From assembly GCA_027491215.1 (NCBI GenBank), contig JAIXWP010000105.1, positions 1 through 61,321 on the forward strand: 61,321 nt of DNA, given 5' to 3'. Shown one piece after another: positions 9,201 to 17,370 of this stretch; positions within the stretch are counted from its first letter, which is position 1; every line of letters starts with the position of its first letter. A program made the translations under genes and the position numbers. Origin of the DNA: Flavobacteriales bacterium (lineage in GTDB: Bacteria; Bacteroidota; Bacteroidia; Flavobacteriales_D; Sanyastnellaceae). The notes below the pieces were generated by a model. That model had not been told where the DNA came from. It saw only the letters and a list, made by a program, of their open reading frames with translations, and did no database searches.

Positions 9201-9247
9201 TCACGATAAGAATACAACCCCTCGATTGACAGTTTCAATGGAATCAT
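6209..9247 (-). CDS. sbcC: Nuclease SbcCD subunit C (SMC-type ATPase)
   Basis: This 1012-aa Rad50-like ATPase pairs with SbcD to trim DNA ends and open hairpins. Walker A is GAVGSGKSS at residues 35-43. Two long coiled coils (about 170-480 and 520-800) flank a zinc hook, CPLC near residue 502. The ABC signature LSGGQTF lies near 915 and Walker B FFFLDEGFGALD near 957. The length matches the family. The ATG overlaps the sbcD stop by 4 bases, and a GGAGGAG purine stretch lies within the sbcD end, which suggests translational coupling. The 3' end overlaps the convergent T9SS cargo gene. Confidence 0.96.
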   Translation of the reverse strand: MIPLKLSIEGLYSYREKQEIDFEKLTSAGLFGIFGAVGSGKSSILEAMMIALYGESERLSKRGENIGLINLQSQKLEIRFEYLVGKNEGVRYLSVFTLKRKTKNFDELDRADLKIYQWQEDNWVPLTAKDASSILGMKFDDFRRTIIIPQGKFREFVELKDSERNEMLQELFQLNKFDLSQPVRTLSSRANADFIRVEAQLNELSDTSEETEQHLKDNIEEHSRVITEMESQWEAGQKRLATLLSLEELHEQWKDYQAKLQVLLQEQEKIETLRKNLEIYKRITASFGPLYLSKKDNEQRLKRVNDLLEDNTEKLSKLEAAWPVLDTRLKETEELHGKRESRRERVQHLQKIIQGNDLKRELKNADSVRKNLSAQFKDVLDSVEQSKAKTLSFAQYRETVEGQIDSGEIRLQLGLVATSGQTFDNEANNFSQKQKENNSELEKFKKNLEGILSEWVDAEHESMGVWGARLELEEKEYTDRKDELLKQAGLSAFVALVQNGDACPLCGSLEHPSVFDGNHDELKSAEDALLSIRKRLEKYRMDVRKVDQLQNSISSLENEMKRMNDDFEKKKESHLKLMEKVVPLSIVTWQDAQQRLDRNVAKDKELDKLKEDLKSEENHSQKLLEQKESIEKSIGDIASQIASMQGKITLIDAEVNSDKDDWWQRYLTMDNSAILSDIDKVENSIRQAELDWKDASEKASKCQSDIAALMGTKNTLKENIQSETDSLDKVNQEWERLLIQEGKDTEAVVSVINSSMDEAAISKQLSDFDSQLYAVRLRLEELAKTEGIELSSAEEIGRLKESEAKLKADVEALKESRIVAQEQLKRLLSDRAKGAEFIVQRTALEKRLANLRELEVLFRGRGFVSYISHFYLQELCAAANIRFRKLTRERLALDVDQENNFYVIDYLNEGKRRLLKTLSGGQTFQASLCLALALAERVKVINESERSFFFLDEGFGALDKESLSVVLETIKSLKHENRVVGLISHVEELQQELDVSLHVRLDKERGSLILTE

Positions 9248-10479
9248 TCGTCTCCTCCTTTATTCATTACCTCTTTCAACAATTCCATCAATTCTTCATT
9301 TGGCGGCATGCCATTATTTTGTTGAGCATAAAATTTCTCGAACAAACTTGGGACATCCAATTGCAGGTCTTCTGCTTTGATACGACTTCCATCTTGCGCC
9401 TCTTGATTTCTTCTCTTAGGAATAAGATGCACAATGCGCTCATGCGCGGTCATCAATGCTTTTCGAGTGGCTGCATCGAGCGAGTCGTCAGTCACAAAAG
9501 TCAACTCGACGTATGTATTTTGATGCTCTGCCAACCAATCTAGCGCATCTTGAAGCACAGAAAACTCAACGCGATGTAATTTGTATCCTCGTTCTAAAGT
9601 GATAGGCTTGAGAGAAGTTTCTCCACCCAACGAAACAATCACACCATATTTTTCCTGACCAGCTTCACTAAAACTATAATTCAATACAGCACTCGAGTAC
9701 ACCACTGGAAATCTTCTATTATCCACAATTTGATAGCGGTGCAAGTGTCCCAAAGCCGCATAATGCAAGCCATCCGGAAGATGATCAGTGTACATGGCTT
9801 GAGCTCCACCGATGTGTAAAATAGAACGCTCTCCCTCTGGTTCTTCCTCCGCAGTTCCTCCCTCCTTCATAAAAAAGAAGTGTCCGATGAATACATTGAT
9901 TGAATCACTTGTGAAATATTTCTGAGCTAATTGATTCCATTTCTCCCGAAGCAATTCGCGTAAATCATCTTCACGGTCTTCATTTCCAAGATAAATCTTC
10001 AAAAGCATTTCATTCGCATATGGAGCTGTAAGCATTACCATTGGCGGGCGTCCGTCGGGATATCGCAAAGTAACTACACCGTTTTCTGGAGCAGCAATTT
10101 CAACTCCCGCAGCATTTGTCATCGGAGCAATCATCTGCTGATTTGCGCCGAGTAAAATTATTCCAAGCTCTTTCGCCAACGGAAGCGGTGCTTCTATCAA
10201 AGCATGACTATCATGATTTCCTGCAATAGCAATCACAGGACGTTGTCCATTTTTTGAAAGTCTAAAAAGTGTTTTGTAAAACAAATCTTGCGCTTCATGC
10301 GAAGGATGAAACACATCGAACAAATCACCTGCAATCACTACAGCATCAACACTTTCACGATCTGCCATCTCAACCAATTCATCCATCACATCACGTTGCT
10401 CTTCCAAACGTGAATAGTCCATCAATCGTTTTCCCAAATGCCAATCTGCAGTGTGTAATATTTTATAAATGCTGCTCAC
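9244..10479 (-). CDS. sbcD: Nuclease SbcCD subunit D (exonuclease)
   Basis: This 411-aa Mre11-like calcineurin-fold nuclease has all metal-binding motifs: Asp12 and His14 in HTADWHLG, Asp52 in AGDLFD, Asn88-His89-Asp90 in AGNHDS, a histidine in FIGHFFF and GHLH in ALGHLHRY. The start is GTG: the frame begins GTG-AGC-AGC just before the conserved KILHTADWH segment, and no ATG fits as well. It is the first gene of the sbcDC pair. The 135 bases upstream are A/T-rich and shared with a divergent small gene. Confidence 0.96.
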   Translation of the reverse strand: MSSIYKILHTADWHLGKRLMDYSRLEEQRDVMDELVEMADRESVDAVVIAGDLFDVFHPSHEAQDLFYKTLFRLSKNGQRPVIAIAGNHDSHALIEAPLPLAKELGIILLGANQQMIAPMTNAAGVEIAAPENGVVTLRYPDGRPPMVMLTAPYANEMLLKIYLGNEDREDDLRELLREKWNQLAQKYFTSDSINVFIGHFFFMKEGGTAEEEPEGERSILHIGGAQAMYTDHLPDGLHYAALGHLHRYQIVDNRRFPVVYSSAVLNYSFSEAGQEKYGVIVSLGGETSLKPITLERGYKLHRVEFSVLQDALDWLAEHQNTYVELTFVTDDSLDAATRKALMTAHERIVHLIPKRRNQEAQDGSRIKAEDLQLDVPSLFEKFYAQQNNGMPPNEELMELLKEVMNKGGDE

Positions 10480-10614
10480 TTACTAAAGATCATTTTTAAA
10501 TGTTTGCAATTTGTCAACAAATCTCTTCCCTTTTATGAAGAAAGATTCAAAGGAAGGTAATTATTTTGTGTCTACAACCTTTGACCACTCTAACTCAATA
10601 ATCTTTTGTTTTTT

Positions 10615-10905
10615 ATGCAAAGACTTCTTGACAAATACGATTATATCTTATTGGACATTATCTACACATACAAGAAGAATAATAAGAATCAACTTATCAA
10701 ACTTTCGCAACTAGAAGCAAATTATTGGACGCGCATCGAGCGCGACGATGCGAGAGATAATCACACCGCTCAACTAGGAGAGCGCATCGCACACCTTTAC
10801 CTCAGCGGGTATATTCTCAACAAGAGTGGAGTTGGATACAATCTAACCAGAAAAGGAAAAGAAGAACTACTTGACGAACGTATGGAGAAAGTAGAGCGTA
10901 TTTAA
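10615..10905 (+). CDS. Small winged-helix-like protein, unknown function
   Basis: This is a protein of about 96 aa starting MQRLLDKYDYILL. It is charged and helical, with a C-terminal segment (LYLSGYILNKSG, then YNLTRKGKEELL) that looks like the wing of a winged-helix domain. It may bind nucleic acid, but I do not recognise the family. I prefer ATG 10615 over TTG 10606. A TTTG at 580-583 and ATCTTTTG at 601-608, with 17 bases between, could form a promoter directly upstream, giving an almost leaderless mRNA. It is divergent from sbcD and convergent with ribH. Confidence 0.6.
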   Translation: MQRLLDKYDYILLDIIYTYKKNNKNQLIKLSQLEANYWTRIERDDARDNHTAQLGERIAHLYLSGYILNKSGVGYNLTRKGKEELLDERMEKVERI

Positions 10906-10918
10906 TGAATAGCTCTCA

Positions 10919-11410
10919 TTAAAACGCTTCCAGCTGTCTTTTCAGTCCTACCATCTTAATGGCAGTTACCGCTGCTTCTACGCCTTTATTTCCAAGATTA
11001 CCGCCTGAGCGTGCACGCGACTGATCAACGGTGTTATCCGTGAGCACTCCGAAAATAACTGGCTTCTTATACATCAAGGATACATCTTTAACGCCTTGAG
11101 CAACCGCGTTACATACAAATTCAAAATGTGGGGTCTCTCCGCGAATAACACTGCCCAAGCAGATCACACATTCAACAGAGGAATTTTCCAAGAGCATCTG
11201 AGCACCCGACGGCAATTCATAGCTTCCTGGAACATGAACGATTTTGAGATAATCGAGACGAACACCACAATCAGTAAGGGTCTCTACGGCCCCTCTAAGT
11301 AGATTATCTGTGATGTCACTGTTCCATTCAGAAACAACAATCCCGATGCGCATACTCTGTGCATCGGGAAGTTGGTTCTTATCGAATAAAGATAAATTCG
11401 CTGTAGACAT
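10919..11410 (-). CDS. ribH: 6,7-dimethyl-8-ribityllumazine synthase
   Basis: This 163-aa riboflavin-pathway enzyme condenses 5-amino-6-ribitylaminouracil with 3,4-dihydroxy-2-butanone 4-phosphate. Family motifs are all present: VVSEWNSDI near residue 26, VPGSYELP, CLGSVIRGETPHFEFV (its His is the usual general base) and FGVLTDNT, with an Arg-containing end segment. The length is typical. It lies 1 base after the stop of the TPR gene and is probably co-transcribed with it. This TPR-ribH order is familiar from other Flavobacteriia. Confidence 0.96.
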   Translation of the reverse strand: MSTANLSLFDKNQLPDAQSMRIGIVVSEWNSDITDNLLRGAVETLTDCGVRLDYLKIVHVPGSYELPSGAQMLLENSSVECVICLGSVIRGETPHFEFVCNAVAQGVKDVSLMYKKPVIFGVLTDNTVDQSRARSGGNLGNKGVEAAVTAIKMVGLKRQLEAF

Positions 11411-11411
11411 C

Positions 11412-12107
11412 TTAAGATTTCTTCGCTTTCAACATAGCAAGAAGACGTGTGCCCTCTCCCCACTCTTGCGATTTGTTATCGTAATTGTCTGTCAAGTCTT
11501 TCAATAATGAGATTGCTCTATCGTCTTGGCCTAATTCCATATAAACCTTAGAAGCTTTCAAAATGTACTGTGGAGCAAGGTAGTTGCGACCAGCAGACGA
11601 ACCAGCTTTCTTAGCTGCTTTGTCCAACCATGAAGCACCTTCTTCGTTGTTACCCAATTGAACATACATATCACCTACGTTACCCATAGAGATTACGCCC
11701 AATGCTTCATCATCGAAGTCTGCTTGCTTGAAGTGCTCAAGAGCCTTTTCATATTCGCCCATGTCGCGATAGTTGATACCGCACCAGTAGTGAGCAATTT
11801 TACCAGTCTTTGTTCCGCTATATTTATTAGCGATCTCTTCGAATCCAACGAAGTCAGCAGCACCGTTCAATGCAACAGCAGCTGAATCAACTTCTTGAAA
11901 CTGAAAAGCTCTCCAGCTTGCGTTAGCAGCTTCTTTCTCTTTTGGAGCTTTGTAAAGGAACTGATAAGCGAAGAATCCTACAATAGCAGCGATGATAATA
12001 CCGCCACCTACCATAACAGGCTTGCGATTCTTATCCATAAATGATTCTGCTTTTCCATACACTTCTTGAACATTCAAGATAGTATCATCAGTTGTTTGCT
12101 TGGCCAT
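11412..12107 (-). CDS. Membrane-anchored tetratricopeptide repeat protein
   Basis: This 231-aa protein has a short cytosolic N-terminus, one transmembrane helix (about 33-52, GGGIIIAAIVGFFAYQFL) and several TPR-like helical pairs (for example IAHYWCGINYRDMGEYEKAL and GDMYVQLGNNEEGASWLDK). The layout resembles YfgM-type inner-membrane TPR proteins that assist export, but homology to YfgM is only suggested by architecture. A -7 box lies 20 bases upstream, and a perfect 15-bp palindrome lies further out. The gene is followed at once by ribH. Confidence 0.78.
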   Translation of the reverse strand: MAKQTTDDTILNVQEVYGKAESFMDKNRKPVMVGGGIIIAAIVGFFAYQFLYKAPKEKEAANASWRAFQFQEVDSAAVALNGAADFVGFEEIANKYSGTKTGKIAHYWCGINYRDMGEYEKALEHFKQADFDDEALGVISMGNVGDMYVQLGNNEEGASWLDKAAKKAGSSAGRNYLAPQYILKASKVYMELGQDDRAISLLKDLTDNYDNKSQEWGEGTRLLAMLKAKKS

Positions 12108-12127
12108 AGGTCAAAATTTTGTGGATG

Positions 12128-12135
12128 CAAAAATA
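12128..12135 (-). promoter_or_regulatory. -7 box TATTTTTG for the TPR-ribH operon
   Basis: The minus strand reads TATTTTTG, a perfect TAnnTTTG match, 20 bases upstream of the TPR gene ATG. Confidence 0.6.
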
Positions 12136-12171
12136 ACAGGATTTCTCATTCGTCCTAATTTGTATTTAAAC

Positions 12172-12186
12172 CACTGATAATCAGTG
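12172..12186. promoter_or_regulatory. 15-bp perfect palindrome, possible operator
   Basis: CACTGATAATCAGTG has perfect 7-bp arms around one base. It sits between the divergent TPR and TraB/GumN promoters, about 40 bases upstream of the TPR -7 box. A regulator-binding role is inferred from position and symmetry only. Confidence 0.4.
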
Positions 12187-12243
12187 ATAAATATTTATAT
12201 TCGAGATAATCCAACCTCTTTTCGAAGTTTTCGTATCCTTTAT

Positions 12244-12251
12244 TACCTTCG
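12244..12251 (+). promoter_or_regulatory. -7 box TACCTTCG for the TraB/GumN gene
   Basis: TACCTTCG fits TAnnTTYG and lies 17 bases upstream of ATG 12269. Confidence 0.5.
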
Positions 12252-12268
12252 TAAAACATACTTCTTAT

Positions 12269-15200
12269 ATGAAAATAATGCGTTCGATCGCTGTTGTTGG
12301 CCTCTTTCTTCTCTTTAGTTCTTCTCTCGTTGCTCAAAAGAAATATCAAAGTCTCCTTTGGGAAGTTTCTGGAAACGGCCTCAATAAGCCATCGTATTTA
12401 TATGGTACAATGCACGTCAGTGAAAAGTTGGTCTTCCAACTTGGCGATCCATTTTATGACGCTATTCAAAATGTAGATATTGTCGCACTTGAACTCGAAC
12501 CTGAGAGATGGCTTGCCGCAATGTTTGATGAAAATGGCTTTGGGCAAATGAGCAATATGCAAATGGATGACGAAGAGGAAGGTTGGGAAATTGCACCACC
12601 TCTTCAAAACGCTTTCAAACATCCCAATGACCTTCAGGAAAAAGTAAAAAACATTCTTGCTTTTGAACCTCCTCTGCTCAACTATATGCTGTTCCGCTTT
12701 GAAGAATACGGCTCTAGCGCCGACTTTGAAGAGAACACATGGTTGGATATGTATATTTATCAAACTGGAAAAAAACTAGGCAAAAAGACCATCGGACTCG
12801 AAACTTATGATCAAAGTACTTTGTATGGACAACTCGCTCGAAAAGCGGAATTGAACTCAAAAACAAAAAAGAGTTTTGACGAAAAAGATCGTAAAAAATT
12901 AATCGAACTTCAATCGCAAATCGAGCCCGCATATAGAAGACAAGATCTAGATCTCATTGATAGCATCAGTCAAAATACAAATAGCAAATCCTTCAACGAT
13001 TATATCCTCATTGAACGAAACAAAGTATTCGTAAATACGATCGATTCTGTTTCGAAAAAAGGAGAAACCATTTTCGCAGGCATGGGCTGTGCTCACCTTC
13101 CAGGAAAAGACGGTGTGATCGAAATGCTTCGTAGCATGGGATATACGGTGAAGGCGATGGATAAGGGAACTCGCGACGCAAAGCGCCGCGCTAAGTTGGA
13201 CAAACTCACCTTCAAAAGAACTTACGCTTCTTTTGCAACAAAAGATCAAGTAGTAAGCTTCAACTCTCCAACAAAAGTCTATCCTATCGGAAGCGGTAAT
13301 TCTGGTGCTGGCTGGCTGGCAATGGATATTCCCAACGGCGCTAACTTTGTTTTCTATCGCATTAAAACGTACGGAGGCAGTCTTAAGCATGATGTAAATT
13401 ACATCAGTTCTTCCATTGATAGCATTCTATACGAAGCAATACCAGGAGATATAAAATCAATCAAGCGTGGTACTTATAAAGGACACCCTTCTGTAGATAT
13501 TGTAAACGTGAATCGACGAGGCGATAGCCAACGCAGAAAGATCATTTACACACCAGAAGAGATATTTATTTTCAAACTTTCAGCAGGCGGTGATAAGGTG
13601 ATGAAAGGATTCGGAAATGAATTCTTCGAATCCATCAATCTAAATTACGATTTGAAAAATGGAGAGAATAAAACTTGGATTTCTCCGGACAAATCTGTTC
13701 AAGTAAAAATCCCAGGTGACATCACATACTATGTCAGCGAAAGCGAAATGTCAGCTAGCTCGCAACTCGAAGTTACATCATCCCATCAAGCCACTGGAAA
13801 TTACTATAGCATATATCGCATCCCTGAGTCTGAATCATTCTATATCGATGAAACAGAATACCTCAATGAAAACATCGCATATCACTTCGTTGAAGATGGA
13901 GAACTCGAAGTGATCGAAGAAAAAAATGCATCAATCGATAATCACCCTTCTCGATTTGGAAAATATCGAGCAAAAAACAACGACATTCTCTGGGCACACT
14001 TCATAAAACACAATCTTTCTAACTACGCATTCATAGTAAATGTGAAAGATTCGATTGAAGCAGACAAATTCTATGAGTCGATAAAAATAGAGCTCCCTGA
14101 GTACAAGGATTTCTATACCTACAACGACACACTTCTCCATTTCCAAATGGAGATTCCTTACGATCTCAATAAATTCCAGAAAAATTCAAACTACGGCTTC
14201 AATTGGCAATCAGATGATGAGGTGAACGAAGCGGAAGGAGTGCGCGAACGAATCCGTATTCAACCTCCATTTTCACCAGAAAATATTTTGGTCAAAATGA
14301 ATCGTAATGGAAAATATTATCAGGAAAAAGACTCGACGACATTTTTCCGAAATATTGAAGAAAGACTCGACAAAGAAGGAGAACTTATACTCAAGCAAAG
14401 GTCCATTCAAAAAACTCAGAAAGGAATACGAATGGAGTATCTCGCCACTGACACCGCTTCTACCCGCGCCATCATGTATCTCGTAGAGCTTCATAACTCC
14501 ACTTTGTACACCCTTAGCACCAGCATTGATACTTTGGATGGTCCAAGCCCATTCATCAATAAAGCCTTTGCATCGTTCACTCCAAAAGACTCTGTTTTTA
14601 CACGAAGTATTTTTGATGATGCAGGCGCACAATTCATTGCTGATCTCTACAGCACCGATAGCACCACTCAGAAAAATGCGGTGCAACTTGTTGACGAAGT
14701 CTGGATACACGAACGCAACGCCGAAAAACTCAGACAACTGCTCAAAAAACTTCCCGCTCTAGAAGATAAAAAGGAAGTCGAAGAAATAAAATCTTCAATG
14801 GTTATGGAGCTTTGGAGAGATTCTAGCAAAACAAACCTCGATTTTCTGCAGCAGGAATACTACATCAATATTGATAGTGCGACGATGCAAAATCGTATTC
14901 TACAGAACCTTGGTTGGATGAATACAAAGGATGCCACTTTGTTGATGAAAAAACTAATGCTCGACGAGCCACCTATTGGAGGAAAAAGCATCACCTCAAA
15001 TCCACTCTATGCCTTAAAAGACAGCCTCGAACTAGCCAAACTTCTTTTCCCAGAAGCTATGTCGCTCGTTTCGCTGCAAGAGTATGAGGATCCGACTTAT
15101 TCTATTTTGGCAACACTTGTGGACAGCGCAACGGTATCCAATTCGCTTGTACAACCTTACTTGAATCAAGTATTGCTAGAAGCAAAAAATGAATTGAAAA

Positions 15201-15868
15201 GAGTGAATGGAACAGAAGAAAAATCATACAACTTCAACACTACTCCACTCATCAATTACTGCCGAATTCTGCAGCCTTCACGATCTAAGCCAGAGGTAAA
15301 AGCTTTCTTCGACAAAATCTACAAATCGAAGAAAAGACAACTTCTCATTGACATCACTGAATTCAACATCAATCACAAAATCAGCACTCCTGACTCAATC
15401 ATCGAATTTATTGGAAAAGAAAAAGAATATCGACTCCCCCTCTATTCCACTTTGTATGATCTGAAATCAACTAACCTCCTGAAATCTGATTGGGCCACTA
15501 CTGATTCGCTCGTGGTGTTACATGCAGAAAAAAGATATGAGGGAAAGTACGACAACAAAGGAAAAGTAGAAAAGGTAGAAATTCTGGGCGAGCACATAAG
15601 AACCATTAAAGGCAAAGAGTACAAGGCCATTTATCTAAAGTTCAAAAGAAAAGGAGAACTTGATTGGCGAGGTACTGTTTTCGTTATACCAAATGATGGA
15701 TCTTTGTGGTCTCCAAATGTATGGGAGCCATCGAACACGACTGTGCTTGATCCAGGAGAAAACGAACAAAAAGAATTAGATAGAGTGTATCGTCAAATCG
15801 TAGATGCACATAGGAACAACAAATCAGGAGATGCAAACATATTCAGCAGCTACCAAGGATGGGAATGA
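12269..15868 (+). CDS. Giant exported TraB/GumN family protein
   Basis: This 1199-aa exported protein has a signal peptide at about 1-23 and a TraB/GumN domain at about 25-305. The opening motif is YLYGTMHV (residues 43-50), and the closing motif is GMGCAHLPG near 271 followed by GVIEMLRSMGY. Family members usually stop there, at about 290-300 aa. The remaining ~890 residues are not recognised: they hold two or three beta-rich modules (about 320-700) and a helical region of possible HEAT-like repeats (about 800-1060). TraB/GumN domains carry two GX2H-like motifs and are proposed metalloproteases; both are visible. ATG 12278 is an alternative start. It ends 4 bases before recF, so the two may share a transcript. 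Confidence 0.8.
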   Translation: MKIMRSIAVVGLFLLFSSSLVAQKKYQSLLWEVSGNGLNKPSYLYGTMHVSEKLVFQLGDPFYDAIQNVDIVALELEPERWLAAMFDENGFGQMSNMQMDDEEEGWEIAPPLQNAFKHPNDLQEKVKNILAFEPPLLNYMLFRFEEYGSSADFEENTWLDMYIYQTGKKLGKKTIGLETYDQSTLYGQLARKAELNSKTKKSFDEKDRKKLIELQSQIEPAYRRQDLDLIDSISQNTNSKSFNDYILIERNKVFVNTIDSVSKKGETIFAGMGCAHLPGKDGVIEMLRSMGYTVKAMDKGTRDAKRRAKLDKLTFKRTYASFATKDQVVSFNSPTKVYPIGSGNSGAGWLAMDIPNGANFVFYRIKTYGGSLKHDVNYISSSIDSILYEAIPGDIKSIKRGTYKGHPSVDIVNVNRRGDSQRRKIIYTPEEIFIFKLSAGGDKVMKGFGNEFFESINLNYDLKNGENKTWISPDKSVQVKIPGDITYYVSESEMSASSQLEVTSSHQATGNYYSIYRIPESESFYIDETEYLNENIAYHFVEDGELEVIEEKNASIDNHPSRFGKYRAKNNDILWAHFIKHNLSNYAFIVNVKDSIEADKFYESIKIELPEYKDFYTYNDTLLHFQMEIPYDLNKFQKNSNYGFNWQSDDEVNEAEGVRERIRIQPPFSPENILVKMNRNGKYYQEKDSTTFFRNIEERLDKEGELILKQRSIQKTQKGIRMEYLATDTASTRAIMYLVELHNSTLYTLSTSIDTLDGPSPFINKAFASFTPKDSVFTRSIFDDAGAQFIADLYSTDSTTQKNAVQLVDEVWIHERNAEKLRQLLKKLPALEDKKEVEEIKSSMVMELWRDSSKTNLDFLQQEYYINIDSATMQNRILQNLGWMNTKDATLLMKKLMLDEPPIGGKSITSNPLYALKDSLELAKLLFPEAMSLVSLQEYEDPTYSILATLVDSATVSNSLVQPYLNQVLLEAKNELKRVNGTEEKSYNFNTTPLINYCRILQPSRSKPEVKAFFDKIYKSKKRQLLIDITEFNINHKISTPDSIIEFIGKEKEYRLPLYSTLYDLKSTNLLKSDWATTDSLVVLHAEKRYEGKYDNKGKVEKVEILGEHIRTIKGKEYKAIYLKFKRKGELDWRGTVFVIPNDGSLWSPNVWEPSNTTVLDPGENEQKELDRVYRQIVDAHRNNKSGDANIFSSYQGWE

Positions 15869-15872
15869 GGTA

Positions 15873-17006
15873 ATGAGTGATCTGCGTGAAGCTCCATTGA
15901 GTATCGCTAAACTCTCATTGTTTCAATTCAAAAATTATGAATCCATCGAAATCAATTTCGATGCTCCTGTAGTATGCTTTCTTGGGGATAACGGTGAAGG
16001 AAAAACAAACCTGCTCGATGCCATTCACTACTTGACTTCTTGCAAATCCTATTTCAATGCGGTTGATAGCCAAAACATTAAATCGGGTGAAGATCAAGGT
16101 AGCATTGCAGGAGAATTTATGCGCAACTACCAACCTGAAATGGTGCATTGCGCGTTGAGAAAAAATCAACGTAAAATTTTCAAAAGAAATCACAAGGAAT
16201 ACGATCGACTTGCCGAACACATCGGCTTTCTTCCATCAGTGATCATCACGCCTTATGATATCGAACTCATCCTCGAAGGAAGTGAAGTGAGACGCAAATT
16301 TGTAGACATTACCATTTCTCAGTATTCAAACAAATACCTCGAGCATTTAGTAGCCTACAACCAAGCTCTTTCTCAAAGAAACAATCTTTTAAAATCTTTT
16401 GGAAAATCAGGAAAATACACCCCTGAGTTATTAGAGCCATGGGATTTCCAACTCGTTCAGCACGCTACCTTCATCTACGAAGAGCGTTTGAAATTCTTTG
16501 AAAAATTCATCCCCGTTTTCAATGGAATGTATCAAACCATATCCAATGGAAAAGAACAAGCTTCACTCGAATACAAGAGTGATCTAGCAACCGATAGCCT
16601 TGAAAATCTTCTATTAAAAAATAGGGATAAGGATAAATTTCTTGAAAGAACTTCTGCCGGAATTCACAAGGACGAACTCGAATTTTTACTTGATGGTCAT
16701 CCACTCAAAAAGTTTGCTAGCCAAGGCCAACAGAAATCATATCTCATTGCACTCAAGCTCTCACAATACCTCACCCTAAAGCAAGAAAATGAGGCAACAC
16801 CCATTCTACTACTCGACGATTTATACGACAAAGTAGATGAAACTCGTGTAGGCAATCTACTTGCTTGGTTGCATCAAAACCATCTCGGACAAATATTCAT
16901 CACAGATACACACACCGACCGTATTCCTGCCTTGCTCTCAAAAATGGAGGCTAAATTTGAAGCGTTTCATATCCAAAAAAACGCAGCTTCTAAAATGTCC
17001 TTCTAA
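15873..17006 (+). CDS. recF: DNA replication/repair protein RecF
   Basis: This 377-aa ABC-type ATPase loads RecA at gapped DNA with RecO and RecR. Walker A is GDNGEGKT (38-45), the signature-like segment is ASQGQQKSYLIALKL, Walker B is PILLLDDLYDKVD, and HKDELEF is conserved as usual. I set the start at ATG 15873 because RecF proteins begin shortly before the LFQFKNY strand and because this places the ATG 4 bases after the preceding stop. The longer frame from 15804 would overlap the upstream gene by 65 bases. A DUF721 gene follows after 2 bases. Confidence 0.95.
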   Translation: MSDLREAPLSIAKLSLFQFKNYESIEINFDAPVVCFLGDNGEGKTNLLDAIHYLTSCKSYFNAVDSQNIKSGEDQGSIAGEFMRNYQPEMVHCALRKNQRKIFKRNHKEYDRLAEHIGFLPSVIITPYDIELILEGSEVRRKFVDITISQYSNKYLEHLVAYNQALSQRNNLLKSFGKSGKYTPELLEPWDFQLVQHATFIYEERLKFFEKFIPVFNGMYQTISNGKEQASLEYKSDLATDSLENLLLKNRDKDKFLERTSAGIHKDELEFLLDGHPLKKFASQGQQKSYLIALKLSQYLTLKQENEATPILLLDDLYDKVDETRVGNLLAWLHQNHLGQIFITDTHTDRIPALLSKMEAKFEAFHIQKNAASKMSF

Positions 17007-17008
17007 CT

Positions 17009-17305
17009 ATGAGTTCAAGAAAATACAATGACCTTCCCATCAAAGCGATCATCCAACAGATGCTTGATAATGCCGGAATGTCCAAAAAATACAACGAACT
17101 CGAAATTATTAAGTGCTATCACGAGGTCATGGGTTCTATGATTTCTAAGCGCACCCGCGAGGTCAAGCTTCGCGATAGAACTTTGGTTTTGAAAATGGAT
17201 AGCGGGGTACTCAAAGAAGAACTCAACCACAACAAGCGCCAAATCATCCAAATGATCAACGATAAAATGGGGGCTCCCATCATAGAAGAAGTAGAGGTTT
17301 GGTAG
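17009..17305 (+). CDS. DUF721 (DciA-like) protein
   Basis: This small basic protein of 98 aa belongs to DUF721. The N-terminus (IKAIIQQMLDNAGMSKKYNE) and the beta-strand region ending in IEEVEVW are characteristic. In other bacteria DUF721 members (DciA) help load or position the replicative helicase DnaB; the same role here is inferred. It directly follows recF with a 2-base gap, a linkage that is common in Bacteroidota and supports a replication or repair function. No terminator is visible after it. Confidence 0.85.
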   Translation: MSSRKYNDLPIKAIIQQMLDNAGMSKKYNELEIIKCYHEVMGSMISKRTREVKLRDRTLVLKMDSGVLKEELNHNKRQIIQMINDKMGAPIIEEVEVW

Positions 17306-17325
17306 GTGTTTTTCATGTTTAAATG

Positions 17326-17333
17326 TATATTCG
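17326..17333 (+). promoter_or_regulatory. -7 box TATATTCG before the cytochrome gene
   Basis: TATATTCG fits TAnnTTYG and lies 37 bases upstream of ATG 17371. Confidence 0.5.
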
Positions 17334-17370
17334 CAACACCCCCGGGGAAATTTTGAAACCAACTCGTTAA

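Noticed and set aside
15804-15872. Longer recF start
   Set aside because: It would overlap the upstream gene by 65 bases and add residues not typical of RecF.
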